Of a DNA stretch of 64,000 nt, positions 1 to 10,481 are shown in pieces (positions within the stretch are counted from its first letter, which is position 1; every line of letters starts with the position of its first letter). Source of the DNA: Isoetes taiwanensis (taxonomy: Eukaryota; Streptophyta; Lycopodiopsida; Isoetales; Isoetaceae). The position numbers and the translations under genes are program-made. The stretch covers positions 2,722,254 to 2,786,253 of the forward strand of contig JAJEKV010000052.1 in assembly GCA_021234155.1 (NCBI GenBank). Reading direction: 5' to 3'. The notes below the pieces were generated by a model. It was given only the letters and a program-made list of their open reading frames with translations, searched no databases and had not been told where the DNA came from.

Positions 1-296
1 AGAAAGATTGTGCCATGTTTGCAAATTGAAATGAATAGGCGACTAAGGCCAATATTCGAATAAGGGCGTGCATAGCATCCAAACGCATTTGGATTTCATG
101 CGATCAGCCTCCGCTCCATTGCCGGAATGCATGCGCCCCTTGCTTATACTGATGCATATAATATCGAGCATTTTTCATGGTTTTATCTAGGCCCGTAAAC
201 TGCAGTTTTATGAAAATTCCTGGAATATTCTTTGTTTCTTTACTTTAGATAATTTTCATTTTATACGTTTTTTGGCGCCGCCGCCAATGTTCTCAT

Positions 297-366
297 AGCA
301 GTGCTTCCCATAGCAGATCTTCCCATAGCGTCCCAGAGCTTCTCATAGCAGAGCTTCCCATAGACA
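297..366. repeat. short degenerate tandem repeat (CCCATAGCAGAGCTT type)
   Basis: About five imperfect copies of a 13-16 bp unit reading roughly TTCCCATAGCAGAGC follow one another. The small open frames across it on both strands come from the repeat and are not evidence of a gene. Confidence 0.6.
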
Positions 367-1014
367 TCTTGCTTGTTTGCGACAGAGCATTTGTTGGCTG
401 GCCGACAGAGCATTTGCTGCGTTTGTGCGAAGGTCCCCTGCATTTTGGCAAAGATCCTCTGTTCTTGAGCTATTAGAGCCGAGCAACATATATGACCTTG
501 TTCTTGAACTTGCAGATCCGGTAGAGCAAACAGGGGCGGATCTTATCTTTCAACACAAGCAGGGGAAGTAGAGGATGCAATGGGCATAAGCAGCCCAAAT
601 TTGATCGAGTAGGGCAGCCGATAAGGCGCATTTGCAAGCTGCTGCTCTGATATTCGACTCAAATCCCCTGTTTGTGTGAAGATCTAATGTTTGAGCCAGA
701 CCCCTCTTCTTGAGCTTGCAGATCCCGTTTCCTTTTGCAGCAAAGAAGCTTCAATACGAATAATAGAAGCCAACTAACAAATTATGCCCCTTCTTTAGTG
801 ATTTCAATTGAAAACTGCCCCTTCTTCAATGATTGTAGACATTGAAGGGCCAAGAAAACACCCAAAATCGCAAAAAACACTAAGAAACACGTCAGATCCA
901 AGAACGGAATTTTCACAAAACTGACGGTTCACGTTTGGTAGCTGGCCGGATTTTGGGGTTTCCGGCCGGTTACCTAGCACGATTAGGGTTGCTCTCCCCT
1001 TCAAAGCCTTTCCA

Positions 1015-1235
1015 TTTTCCTCGAAACCCTTCTAATTTTCTAAAAAACCCTTCATATTTTTTATAGAAACCCTTCCGTCTTTCATTAATAGAAACTCTTC
1101 CGTATTTATTTTCCATGGAAATCCTCTGAAAACGATTTCTAGCCTTTGAAAACGGGAAGCGTTTCTTTGGAAAATAGGAACGATTTCTTCTTTTAAAAAC
1201 GGGAAGGGTTTCCAGCGAAAGTAGGAAGTGTTTCC
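1015..1235. repeat. clustered AAACCCTTC and inverse GAAGGGTTTC motifs
   Basis: The first half has several copies of GAAACCCTTC or close variants. The second half has the reverse complement (GGGAAGGGTTTCC and similar), so the block could fold on itself. No terminal repeats or target duplication were found. Confidence 0.4.
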
Positions 1236-2155
1236 AGAACTTATTTAATTTTTAGAATATTGACACGCATAAACATTTATAGATCACTAATAACGTTGCC
1301 AAGCATTGCTGGGCATAAGTTGAAAGTCTGTAAATATTTTGACCGCAATGAGAAAGGTGTGCAATAATATTTTCTTATAATAAAAATATTGAATAATTTA
1401 AAAACATTCAAAAGTAACTTAGCTCCTTCACGTTAGATACTGTTGCATCAGTATCTTTGAGAGCTTTGAATAGAACATCACGGTGGTTTATAAGAAACCT
1501 AAGCAAGAGTAAATTACCTGAGCAGGTTTTGAGGTGTGGCTATACTCAAAGTCTATAACTATTTGTGAGGCTGGGTATAAGTGGAATATCGTAAATGATG
1601 AACTGGAGTCATCACCCTCACTAAATATAATGATCATAGATACATGCTCACAATGTTGTGGTGAAACACTAATGTCAAAATATAATATGTGAATATAGAA
1701 AAATTGCCTAGCATTGATGGGCAAGGAGACATTTAATTTGCTAAATATTGTAATACATGTGGCAATAGCATTGGCTTGAAGCCAACGTGGGTAGATGGCA
1801 TTGGCGTTTCTTAGCAATCAAAGTGAGAAGACATCATTGGGCTTTTCAAAAATTTCAAATGTTTGTACTGGGGCTTCAGATATTCCATGTCTTTGTTATA
1901 GGAAACCACTTAGTCCAACCTTTGTTCCATGAAAGTATGAAAAGGGTCTTCATGATCAGGACCTATAATGCCTTGACAACCTACATAGCTATTAGTACTT
2001 GCTCCATAAATACTTTTAGTACAAAGCATTCTTTGCTGCATATAAATTCAAACACACATTCCCACATTGTATTAAAGTGGCTCCATGAGGAACGACTACA
2101 AAACCCTAAATATGATGAGGTGAAAAAGTGAAAAAATAGTACAAAACCCCACAAC

Positions 2156-2217
2156 AAAAAAAAAAAAAAAAAAAAAAAAAAAAACAAGGTGCTGCGCACG
2201 GAGGGTTGCCCTCCGTG
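2156..2217. repeat. 29-bp A tract followed by a perfect 9-bp hairpin
   Basis: An A run (2156-2184) is followed by CACGGAGGG, loop TTG, CCCTCCGTG (2197-2217). The A run may be a retroposon tail, but I could not place the body of an element. Confidence 0.4.
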
Positions 2218-2527
2218 ACCCAAGGGTGAATTGGCTTAAATCATACTTTAAAGTCATGTTTTCACAATCAATCAAAATTATTACTTCAAAACAATACAAT
2301 ACTTGATATTCGATTTTGCCCTTGATCCCTAAAATATTATTCTTGCACTGCGACTCGCATGAAACCAACAACATATAGATAGGTTTTTCATTCATCTCAG
2401 CAGTTTTTTCTACAATGGTATAGAGTGGGTATCTGCATATCGCAGGCTACCCAAAAAATGAAAAACATAGGGAATATCCAGTTATAACACCTGGACCCCA
2501 AATAAAATTGTGTGCTACAGATGTTGG

Positions 2528-2846
2528 CTAGTGTACCTGCCGAGAGCTTATCGCCGGGATTAAAAAACCCCGCCCTTTCGGGTTTTCGAGGAAAAACCCT
2601 AGCGATAAAATCTCGGCAAGGGGCTTGGACAACGCAGGGCTGCTAAACGCTCCCACAAAAAAACCCACGCTCCACAGAGAATACCGAAGTCGCGCATCAC
2701 CCCTGGACCTGCACATCACTAACAGAAAACCAATCGAGAAAAAACCTCGAAAAGCGAGGGGCTGGTCACGCGTGCCACGCGACAAAAAACAATATTTACA
2801 CCTCGAAAAAGCGAGGGGCTGGTCACACGTGCCACGCGACAATTAA
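2528..2846 (-). mobile_element. GC-rich fragment related to the 3' region of the 49-53 kb LINE family
   Basis: The part at 2548-2600 matches the layout seen at 49033-49080 and 52165-52215: CCGGGATTAAAAA, a CCCCGCC block, then GGGTTTT. The AAAACCC/GGGTTTT stem is conserved while the loop differs. The block at 2747-2842 adds two copies of a ~56-bp unit, each with a CCTCG-AAA-CGAGG hairpin followed by GGGGCTGGTCAC. The GC content contrasts sharply with the AT-rich flanks. The open frames here are repeat-derived. Confidence 0.5.
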
Positions 2847-2994
2847 AACAATTATGAACATACAAATAACAATTTTAAGGGGGGGAAGGGTGGGAGCCAT
2901 GGATACTGCTGAGAGATGAGAAAGCGCCGATGAAACGTCGATGAAGAACTCTGCAATAAGTAGCGATCCCCAAACCTAATGAACGGCCTAAAAA

Positions 2995-3036
2995 TGCATG
3001 CGATGCATGCATGCGACGCATGCCATGCATGCATGC
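2995..3036. repeat. GCATGC-rich palindromic tract
   Basis: Overlapping GCATGC and TGCATGCA palindromes fill about 42 bp. RY motifs (CATGCA) occur in plant seed promoters, but here they form a simple repeat with no linked gene. Confidence 0.5.
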
Positions 3037-3309
3037 TCGTCTCGTGCAAGAATCCCGATTCGCTACGCGAATCGATGACATTCTTGCACTGCGACTCGCA
3101 TGAAACCAACAACATCCCGATACCAGAGAACTTCAAATACTAGATCCGAGGAGAAAGGTTGAAGATTGTCCTAAGCCGGACAAAAGGGCAAAGATAAAAG
3201 AGGTTAGAAAGGATAGGAATGGCCAAGAAAGAGTAGCTCATGCAAGAAGAAGCCCCTCCTCCGCATGAGATCATATTCGATTTTGCCCTTGATCCCTAAA
3301 ATATTATTC

Positions 3310-3800
3310 TAGTTCTAGAAAGGGCCAGAGTCCTATGACGTTATTCCATACGTCAACATAGCTTTGAGCACGTACAATATTTTATTCAACTCAATGTCTC
3401 AACCTCAACCATTTAAGGTCATTAAAAGAGAAATGACAAAAAAAAGTTTTTTGACTTAAATATGCATATTCGAGTTAACATCATTTGGGTTCAAATCATC
3501 TGTTTCAGATATTGCTCTATTAATGCTTTCAATTCCAAACAATGATTTTTGTATTAAATAGACACGTGAATATATTGTTGCCATCATGGCAATGATATGG
3601 ATTTAAGTTTGTGGCGTTATCAAAATAATTTGATCGTCTCAACCATTATATTGTATAGACCACATGACATCAATTTGTAGCCTACGCCTGCAACAACTAC
3701 CTACCTGTTAGCCAATAAAACCATTTCCGCCATTAAAAATTGCAATACGCATAATTGTATGATAGATGGAAAAGCACCATTCTCAATTGTCAAACATCCA
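3310..3800. other. AT-rich stretch, nothing recognised
   Basis: No coding signal, repeat ends or RNA-gene motifs were seen between the permuted repeats and the dispersed repeat at 3802. Confidence 0.5.
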
Positions 3801-3801
3801 C

Positions 3802-3958
3802 ATTGGCTAACCAGCAATATAATTGATCGCCAGTATACAACCAATAATGGGTTTGGAGCAGTTATTGGCATATTCTGGGCATATACTAACATATACTTGA
3901 AATATGCCACAAACCCACATGGATGAGGGTTTGCCCCCTTAGGGGCAACCCAAAAATA
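3802..3958 (+). repeat. dispersed repeat, copy 1 (SINE-like size)
   Basis: The ~130 bp after CGCCAGT matches 8435-8556 at high identity and ends in both places with GGGGCAACCCAAAAA. The A-rich 3' end and size suggest a short retroposon. No tRNA-type A or B box was identified. Confidence 0.55.
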
Positions 3959-4263
3959 AGAGATTCTTGATGGTCTCCTTGTAGAACTCCTATAATGGGT
4001 AGGGGATTGTAGAACTCCTATATCGGCATGTAAGTATAATGATTGACATGTAACTAAAAACTTGGTTAAATCCATAGCAAGAACAACATTATGCAATCAT
4101 AATGGTTGGAACTAGGGTTGCACTAATGGATGCATATGAGCTGAAGAAGTTGGATGCAAAAACTTGCATTATGTGTGTAAACACGTCTTGAACCTCCCAT
4201 ACGCAAGGAATTTTACTTTGTAAGGTTTGGGCAGAGGATATTTCACTCGATATAGGCCCACAT

Positions 4264-4494
4264 TATATATGGTAATGGCCTGCTCTTCTTGAATGTTCTT
4301 ATATATGGTAATGGCCGGCATCTTTGAATCCATCCCAAAAATTTCTAAAATCATCAAATTTATTGTTTGGAGGAAATATCCTTTGATCCATTACGTGGAA
4401 AAATCAATGCAAAAGAATGCATCCCAAAAATTTCTAAAATCAACAATAAATTTGTTGTTTGGAGGAAATATCCTCTATCCATTACGTGGGAAAA
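4264..4494. repeat. local tandem duplications (~45 and ~88 bp units)
   Basis: TATATGGTAATGGCC occurs twice (about 4265 and 4302). The segment 4332-4404 (ATCCCAAAAATTTC to the ATCCATTACGTGG motif) is repeated at 4420-4494 with few differences. Confidence 0.6.
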
Positions 4495-4499
4495 TTAGA

Positions 4500-4576
4500 G
4501 CAGGCAAGCCCTTATGCAAAGCTCGGGTATGGCTTGCCACGCCCTTACCCTGCCCTGCGTAAGGGCTTGCCCGAGC
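4500..4576. repeat. inverted repeat around CAAGCCCTTA / TAAGGGCTTG
   Basis: GGCAAGCCCTTATGC near 4502 pairs with GCGTAAGGGCTTGCC near 4557. Nested AGCTCGGG/CCCGAGCT copies extend the fold. It lies just upstream of the LINE remnant and its function is unknown. Confidence 0.45.
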
Positions 4577-4839
4577 TAATTATCTTAACAAAATGTCACA
4601 AAAAAGGAAATAAATTCCAAATAAAAGGTCTACAAGAATTTCTGCCAAGCAATGGTTTGCAGCAAGGTGGTGTAGTATGTTGCTTATTCTTAGAACCTCG
4701 ATGGGTAGTGCCTCAGTGAAGATATTTCTGAATTGTGATCGTCCATTCCCTTGAAATTGGATGATGATTGTATTGTTCATCTCATTTTGTGTGTTACAAA
4801 TTTGGGCCAATCAACATTTGATGCCTGTCATGCTTACCG

Positions 4840-6525
4840 AGATGGTGACCCTCATGCTTCGCCTTTTCTTAAGGGTCTCCTGAAGGCCTGGAAGATGGTC
4901 AAGGTTCTCTTTTCATTTGACCCTAGCAGGTGTATGGTAGCCTCATCGCCCTTTCTCTGGGTACCCTTGGATTCTGATCTCCCTTGGCCTCTTCCCTACA
5001 CCCAGGTACTCAGCGCCGATGGATTGCTGCAGAGGTAACATCCATCCGTGACTGGTATTGAGAGGGTCATCTGGCGCCGTGGGAGTTTTTTAGGGAGAGA
5101 TTTGGCCTTCGGCGGTGGGACATACGGCCTTGGGCTAGAATTGCCAATGTTATTCCATTGCAGTTGTCTTCTCAAGTCAATCGCGTTTGGAAGTCGCATA
5201 GTGGACTTGATGCATCTCAGTTTGTAGCATCGGCTTATGGGCTCCTAGCGCTTCAGGACACATTGCCGCCTTCGGATAAGTGGTCGCTTAAGCTTCCAGT
5301 GAGTAAGTGGCCCGCCATGTGGAAGTGGGCGTGGAATACATTGCCTCCTCCTAAAATCCGTACCTTTTTGTGGCAGATCTTGCACCGTAGCCTCAGGGTG
5401 AATGTCCGACTAAGTTCGTAAGATGTGCGCATCTTAAAATAAGATGCTTAGATGTAGATGTGTGCGCATCGACACCCGCATCTGACATAGATGCTTCACC
5501 TTATTTTTTCAAATTTTTTTTTTTGCCAAAAACACTTGGATTAAATTGCCTGATATCGATGACCCTAAAATAGGTGCAGTTTGTTGCCTCTTTGGCCTTC
5601 TGTAACCATTTTCTCTTCAAAGCTCTTTGTTGATGATAGGGCAAGCGACAAACCGGGTATGTAGGTTCTATAAGGAGGTCGAGAGTTGGGCCAGAAGTTT
5701 GCATCTGGATTGAGAGGTCAGCAACAGAGAAAAAAGGTATGTTGCAGCCGATCAGGAGACCTGCAACAATGCAAAAGGATCTGCAGCAAGAAACCTGTAG
5801 CAGCAAGATCTGTAACAGTTTTCTCTTCTATTATTCATAGATATTCTGTATTTTAATTCTAAAGGTCTCTATAGATCAAAGGTATTTAAGGCTCCAATGG
5901 AGTGAAGGTATTTTTTGACAATTTAAATTTTTTTCAAACGCGTCTTAACTGCATCTTAAAACTTAGATGCTTCGATGCTTTAGATGCTTTCGATGTGTCG
6001 CATCTGACGCATCTCTCTTAAGATGCTTTTGAACTTAGATGTCCGAGTCCACACCACAGGTTCAAGCCTCAGGTAGCGGAAACATGCCCTTTATGTGGGA
6101 GGCGACGTGAGACCATTGAGCACTGCTTTGTCCTATGCACAGAGGTAGCGGCGAGAGCCCTCTTTGGGACTTCACTATGCAGTCAGAAGATTCTCTTGGG
6201 AGTCCTTCCTAGCAGATGGGCAGTGGCCAAGCGACAGGCGTTTCATTTATGCAGAGCTTGGCTTTTGTGGCTGATTTGGAAAAGACGGAGAGCGAAGGTC
6301 TTTCTGAATGCAGTGCTTAGCCCTTTTCGGTTGGTTCCGATCTTGAGGCATAAGTTGTGGCAGGCTTACCAAGTCTCAAGCTTGTCTGGCACAGTTAAGC
6401 GAGAAATTTGGTCGACATTCCTACAGATTGTGGATCATGATGGGCGCTTCATTTCTTAGCACCACACTTATCATTGTACTTGATCGCATTCTAATGGTTT
6501 AATATATTCTTATATTCTTCAAAAA
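4840..6525 (+). mobile_element. 5'-truncated LINE (L1-like), C-terminal part of ORF2, split by a hAT-type element
   Basis: The translated segments at 5158-5409 and 6061-6459 form the C-terminal zinc-binding region that follows reverse transcriptase in plant L1-like LINEs. The first part has WKWAWNTLPPPKIRTFLWQ. The second has CPLCGRR, then EHCF and a WLLWLIWKRRR stretch. The copy at 44696-46725 aligns along its length, including RVNV just before the hAT insertion. The 3' end is A-rich (about 6520-6540). The reverse transcriptase domain is missing by truncation, and the frame also changes near the insertion. It is a dead copy. Confidence 0.8.
5402..6046. mobile_element. non-autonomous hAT-type element (629 bp) with 8-bp target duplication
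   Basis: The element spans 5410-6038. ATGTCCGA lies immediately outside both ends (5402-5409 and 6039-6046), an 8-bp duplication as in hAT elements. The ends are inverted repeats: CTAAGTTCGTAAG on the left and CTAAGTTCAAAAG reading in from the right. Both subterminal regions are dense in AAGATGC/GATGCTT motifs, which hAT transposases typically need. The interior has no transposase. It interrupts the LINE coding sequence, so it is younger than that LINE. The TIR sequence is not one I recognise. Confidence 0.8.
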
Positions 6526-6539
6526 AACAAAAACAAAAA

Positions 6540-7372
6540 GGCCCAGCTATCTATAAAATCGACCTTCATTCGATTGTGTTAGGAAAATTCAAGGCGGTTA
6601 CTGCCTTTTGCTTTCTCTAAGTTCACTCTCATTAATTGGTATTAAAAAAAAAAACCTTGCATGCATAGCTTAGTAGTACCAAGCAACAGTATCTTCACAT
6701 AACATATCTGCAAGCGTTGTAGGACATATTAGTTTCTATTTATCACCACAATATCCAGATGAAGAAAATGATAACTAAGCCCAACTCTATGTAAGTTTCC
6801 AATGCAATCAACAAATGCAGCAATTCATCGTTTTTCTATGATGTTTTACATTAACTTTACAAATTCAAAAGATTCATTTGCACATGGAGGGACTATAGAG
6901 TGAAGTTGTTAATAATCCTGACATAACACACGCTAAAGTTGACACAGCGGAGAAACATAAAACTAGAATCCATACAAATTGCCTAAAGCAGATCGTGCAA
7001 ACAAAGTTGACATCATGTGAAGCATTCCTTCACTACTACACTAGTCTACTTACGTAAAATCATTCCTATATAAGTGCCTAGGTGAAGGTGCATAAGACAA
7101 GCAGGTAACATGATACAAACAAATGGAGAACTAAACCAAGGAAACACTGTCAAATTTGTTAAGAGCTCAATGTACAACCGCACATTTTATGTGTGGCAAT
7201 CGATGAATAACTTCCTAGTGTCTTCATGACCTACAAATTGCCAAAGACAGGCTGCAAATGCCATACTAATTTCAGAAATTATCTTGCTAGATATCAGAAA
7301 ACTTCCAACACATTGAGTTGGAATTCTGCAGAGACGATGACTGATGCTAGAAACAATTACCTTAACGGTCCA
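6540..7372. other. gene-poor stretch, probably the 3' UTR and downstream flank of the TBC gene
   Basis: No coding signal. It lies directly downstream of the minus-strand stop codon at 7373-7375, so the part nearest the stop is likely 3' UTR. The polyadenylation site could not be fixed. Confidence 0.4.
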
Positions 7373-8188
7373 TTAGGAACGCCTTTTAGATGCTTGACGA
7401 GAACTGATTCGTAAATAATCCTCTCTCAAATCTTCAAATCTTTTAGAAACCTTGTAACAGAAAAGTAGACATTAGATTAAATAGTGCAAATTCTGCAGAA
7501 GACAAGGCATAAGCACCTTCATTGAATATGTCATTGGCGGCAATAATACATTTGGTTGCATGGCATGTTCTGGAAAATTCCTCAATGCATGCACCAGCTT
7601 TTTTAATGGTAATTTTACCTTGGAGAAGCAAAGTAGATAAATAGGAAAATTCAAATTCTCTTCACATCGTAGATGAAAACCAAATGATGTTACTTACAAG
7701 ATCTTCTTGATAATATTTAAGCAGTGTCAAGCCTACACGGAAGACTATCTTTACACCCTGCAAGGTATAATGAATAAGTAAAACAAGACAGCCAGTCTGC
7801 ACTTAAATCTGAATAGTCTCTAGAAATTAAACTAAGAGAACAGTGAAGTTTAGGTTATCAGAATGAAAAAATGAATATAAAATTTAGGCCCTTTTTGTAA
7901 AAGCCAGCAGTAACAAATATTATGAATACATATTAAATGGAATCAATTTGAAGATGATGGAAATAAGTGAAAAATGGGATGGATAGTACAAACCTCGTAA
8001 AGAAAAACGTCCCAAATGCGGAGTGCCAATGGGAAAGGAAAAGAATAGGAGAAAACAGTGATGAACCACTGAGCATACATGCTAGGGTTGATCATCTCTT
8101 TCTCAAAATGTGTACCTAATCGAGGTATATGCTCATGAACTAATCTCTCGAGTTGGAAGATATACTGTTGTACAAGAGGTAGACCAGC
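7373..8188 (-). CDS. TBC-domain Rab GTPase-activating protein, last four exons
   Basis: Exons on the minus strand are 8188-7994, 7757-7698, 7618-7517 and 7450-7373, ending in TAA. All introns are GT-AG and phase 0, and the 144 joined residues are open throughout. The product starts AGLPLVQQYIFQLERL, continues EMINPSMYAQWFITVFSY, then LRIWDVFLYEGVKIVF and HALRNFPEHAMQP, and ends VSKRFEDL plus a basic tail. This is the C-terminal half of a TBC domain of the plant EVI5-like RabGAP type, which stimulates GTP hydrolysis by Rab proteins in membrane traffic. The catalytic arginine and glutamine fingers lie in the N-terminal half, which I could not find upstream. The remaining exons may be beyond a long intron, which would hold the repeats at 8.4 and 9-10.5 kb, or may be lost. 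Confidence 0.88.
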
Positions 8189-8422
8189 CTGTAAGACAGC
8201 CATAAGCAAAAATAAGTTTCCGACACATGTGCAAATAGAACATTACAATATGTAGAGTATAAAGACTACTAAAAGTCAGAGCAAAGCCTAGTTTTGCCAA
8301 GCTGCAAATGTTAAAACTCGGATCAGATACACCTCTTACAATCTCTTTCAACATTTCAGCAAATCGCACAGCAATTCGTCATAGCCTCCTTCCAGCAAGA
8401 AGCGCCGGTTAGCCGGTTTCCC

Positions 8423-8556
8423 AATTGGCTAGACCGCCAGTTTACAGCCGATAAGGGGTTTGAAGCAGTTATTGGCATATTTCAGGCATATACTTGGAAT
8501 ATGCCACAAATCCACATGGACGAGGGTTTGCCCCCTTAGGGGCAACCCAAAAAAAA
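8423..8556 (+). repeat. dispersed repeat, copy 2 (SINE-like size)
   Basis: It matches 3802-3958 in sequence and orientation, ends in GGGGCAACCC plus an A run, and lies just upstream of the first visible TBC exon. It is probably intronic. Confidence 0.55.
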
Positions 8557-8960
8557 CTACCGTCCATGATTCCAATATGCTAAAAATTAAATCAAACTCA
8601 TATTATGGAACTTGATTGATGCCCAATATGAAGAATTTTCTAGATTATCAAAATGGATAAGGAAAGGGCGGAGGGGGAGGAGAAGCTGTTATAGAGCTAT
8701 TTGTACAACTTTTTGCCTACTTACTATAAATTACATCACTACAACATCACCTTTTAAGGATTAAAATGAAAATATGACATGCGGACCAAAATATTCTTCT
8801 TAGAGAAGGCCTTATATGCCAACAACTATTGATGCTTGATAAGTTATGCAAAGCGACTATCCTAGAAAGCATAATACTGCGCCTATTTTGTTGAAAATGT
8901 AGTGACTATTATTCTTGTCCATAATGCCTAAATGCAAAATGGAAATGGGAATGAATGTTG
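8557..8960. other. AT-rich stretch, nothing recognised
   Basis: No exon of the TBC gene or other coding signal was found between the dispersed repeat and the direct-repeat pair. Confidence 0.4.
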
Positions 8961-9250
8961 TGCAAGAGTTATGTGGATATTTTATGAATTATTGGCAATG
9001 AATTTTACGAACCAAAATTTTAGTACAAAAAATTTCAATTTGTATTCACATCAAACCATCAGAGTACACAGAACAAGTACTGCCTCCCATGAGGCTATAT
9101 ACACACAAGCCACGTATAAAGATAACAAGATGACAACACAAATAACTATATACACACGTATGCTCCGCCAGGTATCAATCAGCCTGCACAAGCTTCCACG
9201 TGTTAGTAACATGCATAAGAGTTATCCAGTAGTGTCAACATGGAGCAATG
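8961..9250. repeat. left direct repeat of the pair
   Basis: It starts at GCAAGAGTTATGTGG and ends near AGCAAT. It contains TATATACACAC runs and the palindromic AAGCTTCCACGTG block, both shared with the right copy. Confidence 0.7.
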
Positions 9251-10193
9251 ACTGACGGACTACAAGAACACACATATGGAATCCACCATACGCACCATAG
9301 CATATGCCAAGCAGACACACCCCGCCATATCTAGACAGTACGTCGTCTAGAACCCCCACACTGGTGGATCCAGTGTAAGGGAGGAACTGCAAGCAACATT
9401 AGAACCTAGGCCACTAGATTGTTGACTACGTCTATCATCGTCCCATACCAGCAATAGATTTCATCTCACTAGCACCAGAAGTTCCTATCAAGATAAGCCT
9501 CGCTCATCTACATACATGCCCACATAAAACTCCCTTGGGTAGGCGCTCACTGTGCTTACCGCTGTATCATAATGTTATTTTTACAGCTGAGCACAGCTCC
9601 ATAGAACTTCCAAGTACCTCTGGTCTGTTGACAAGAACATGAGCTTGTTCCATACCGAGATCATATACTTATCTCACCATAATACTGGAGTTCATGAAAC
9701 AAGCTTATGCTCGTCTCCATACTTAACAAGGGACATTGGGAGGATGAAGGCTGATAGCTCCATCGCATATCATTAGGTTCTACTACGAGAACCCAGGAAG
9801 AGAGGTTCAAGGTTGGAATAACAAATTCCATCACCATGCCAACAAACCAACTCCACCGAAGACATCTCGGTTTATCATAGAGCTACACCAGGTAGACACT
9901 AAGCTGCTTCTAGGTGTTCATCAGAAGGGAATCCTTGGACAGCCCAATACTGCCCAAGTGCAGATTAATTGATACCGAGATGGATTTCTTAACCTTCTCG
10001 CCTTTCCAGACGATAGGACTACTATGGCAACTGCCACATCCATCTATCTCATGACTTACCAATTATCTTGCTTCAAGCGCTATAGCCTCCTAGCACTGCC
10101 AAAATTCCTAGCCAATGGTTTCTTGGAAGCCTTGCTTCTGTCTGCAACCTCTACTCCCGCTTCAGCCCTTCCGGCCTCTCTGTAACAGGTCGC

Positions 10194-10481
10194 CGCAAGA
10201 GTTATGTGGATATTTTATGAATTACTGGCAATGAATGTTTCGAATCAAAATTTTAGTACCAAAAATTTCAATTTGTATTCATCAAACCATAGGAGTACAC
10301 AAAACAAGTACTGGCACCCACGAGGCTATATACACGCCCGGCAGGTATAAAAATAACAAGATGACAACACAGATAACTATATACACACGTATGCGCTGCC
10401 AGCTATCAAATAGCCTGCACAAGCTTCCACGTGTTAGTAACATGCATAAGAGTTATCCAATAGTGTCAACATGAAGCAATC
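10194..10481. repeat. right direct repeat of the pair
   Basis: Partner of the repeat at 8961-9250, with scattered substitutions and small length differences. Confidence 0.7.

Larger units (their letters stand above)
1..2150. other. non-coding stretch, no gene recognised
   Basis: I see no convincing coding region here. Open frames are short, overlap on both strands and resemble no family I know. The stretch is AT-rich, with short degenerate repeats listed separately. Two places, near 1303-1326 and 1708-1728, carry imperfect hairpins of the form GCC-AGCATTG-TGGGC. They resemble the hairpin at 43473 but lack a nearby CTRRT end. Confidence 0.6.
2306..3309. repeat. two short segments repeated in permuted order
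   Basis: Segment A (2306-2342) and segment B (2339-2374) are contiguous in the order A-B. B recurs at 3080-3115 and A at 3273-3309, in the order B then A, near identical and in the same orientation. Rearrangement through a circular or tandem intermediate would give this; an assembly artefact is also possible. Confidence 0.6.
8961..10481. mobile_element. short element with ~290-bp direct terminal repeats (possible TRIM-like LTR fossil)
   Basis: A ~290-bp sequence at 8961-9250 recurs at 10194-10481 in the same orientation at roughly 90% identity. The ~940 bp between shows no coding capacity. Two long terminal repeats around a short non-coding core suggest a terminal-repeat retrotransposon in miniature. 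A clear primer-binding site, polypurine tract or target duplication was not recognised, so a plain duplication remains possible. The divergence of the two repeats implies an old event. Confidence 0.4.

Noticed and set aside
2096-2395. Minus-strand frames with poly-Phe
   Set aside because: They read through the A tract at 2156-2184; no coding support.
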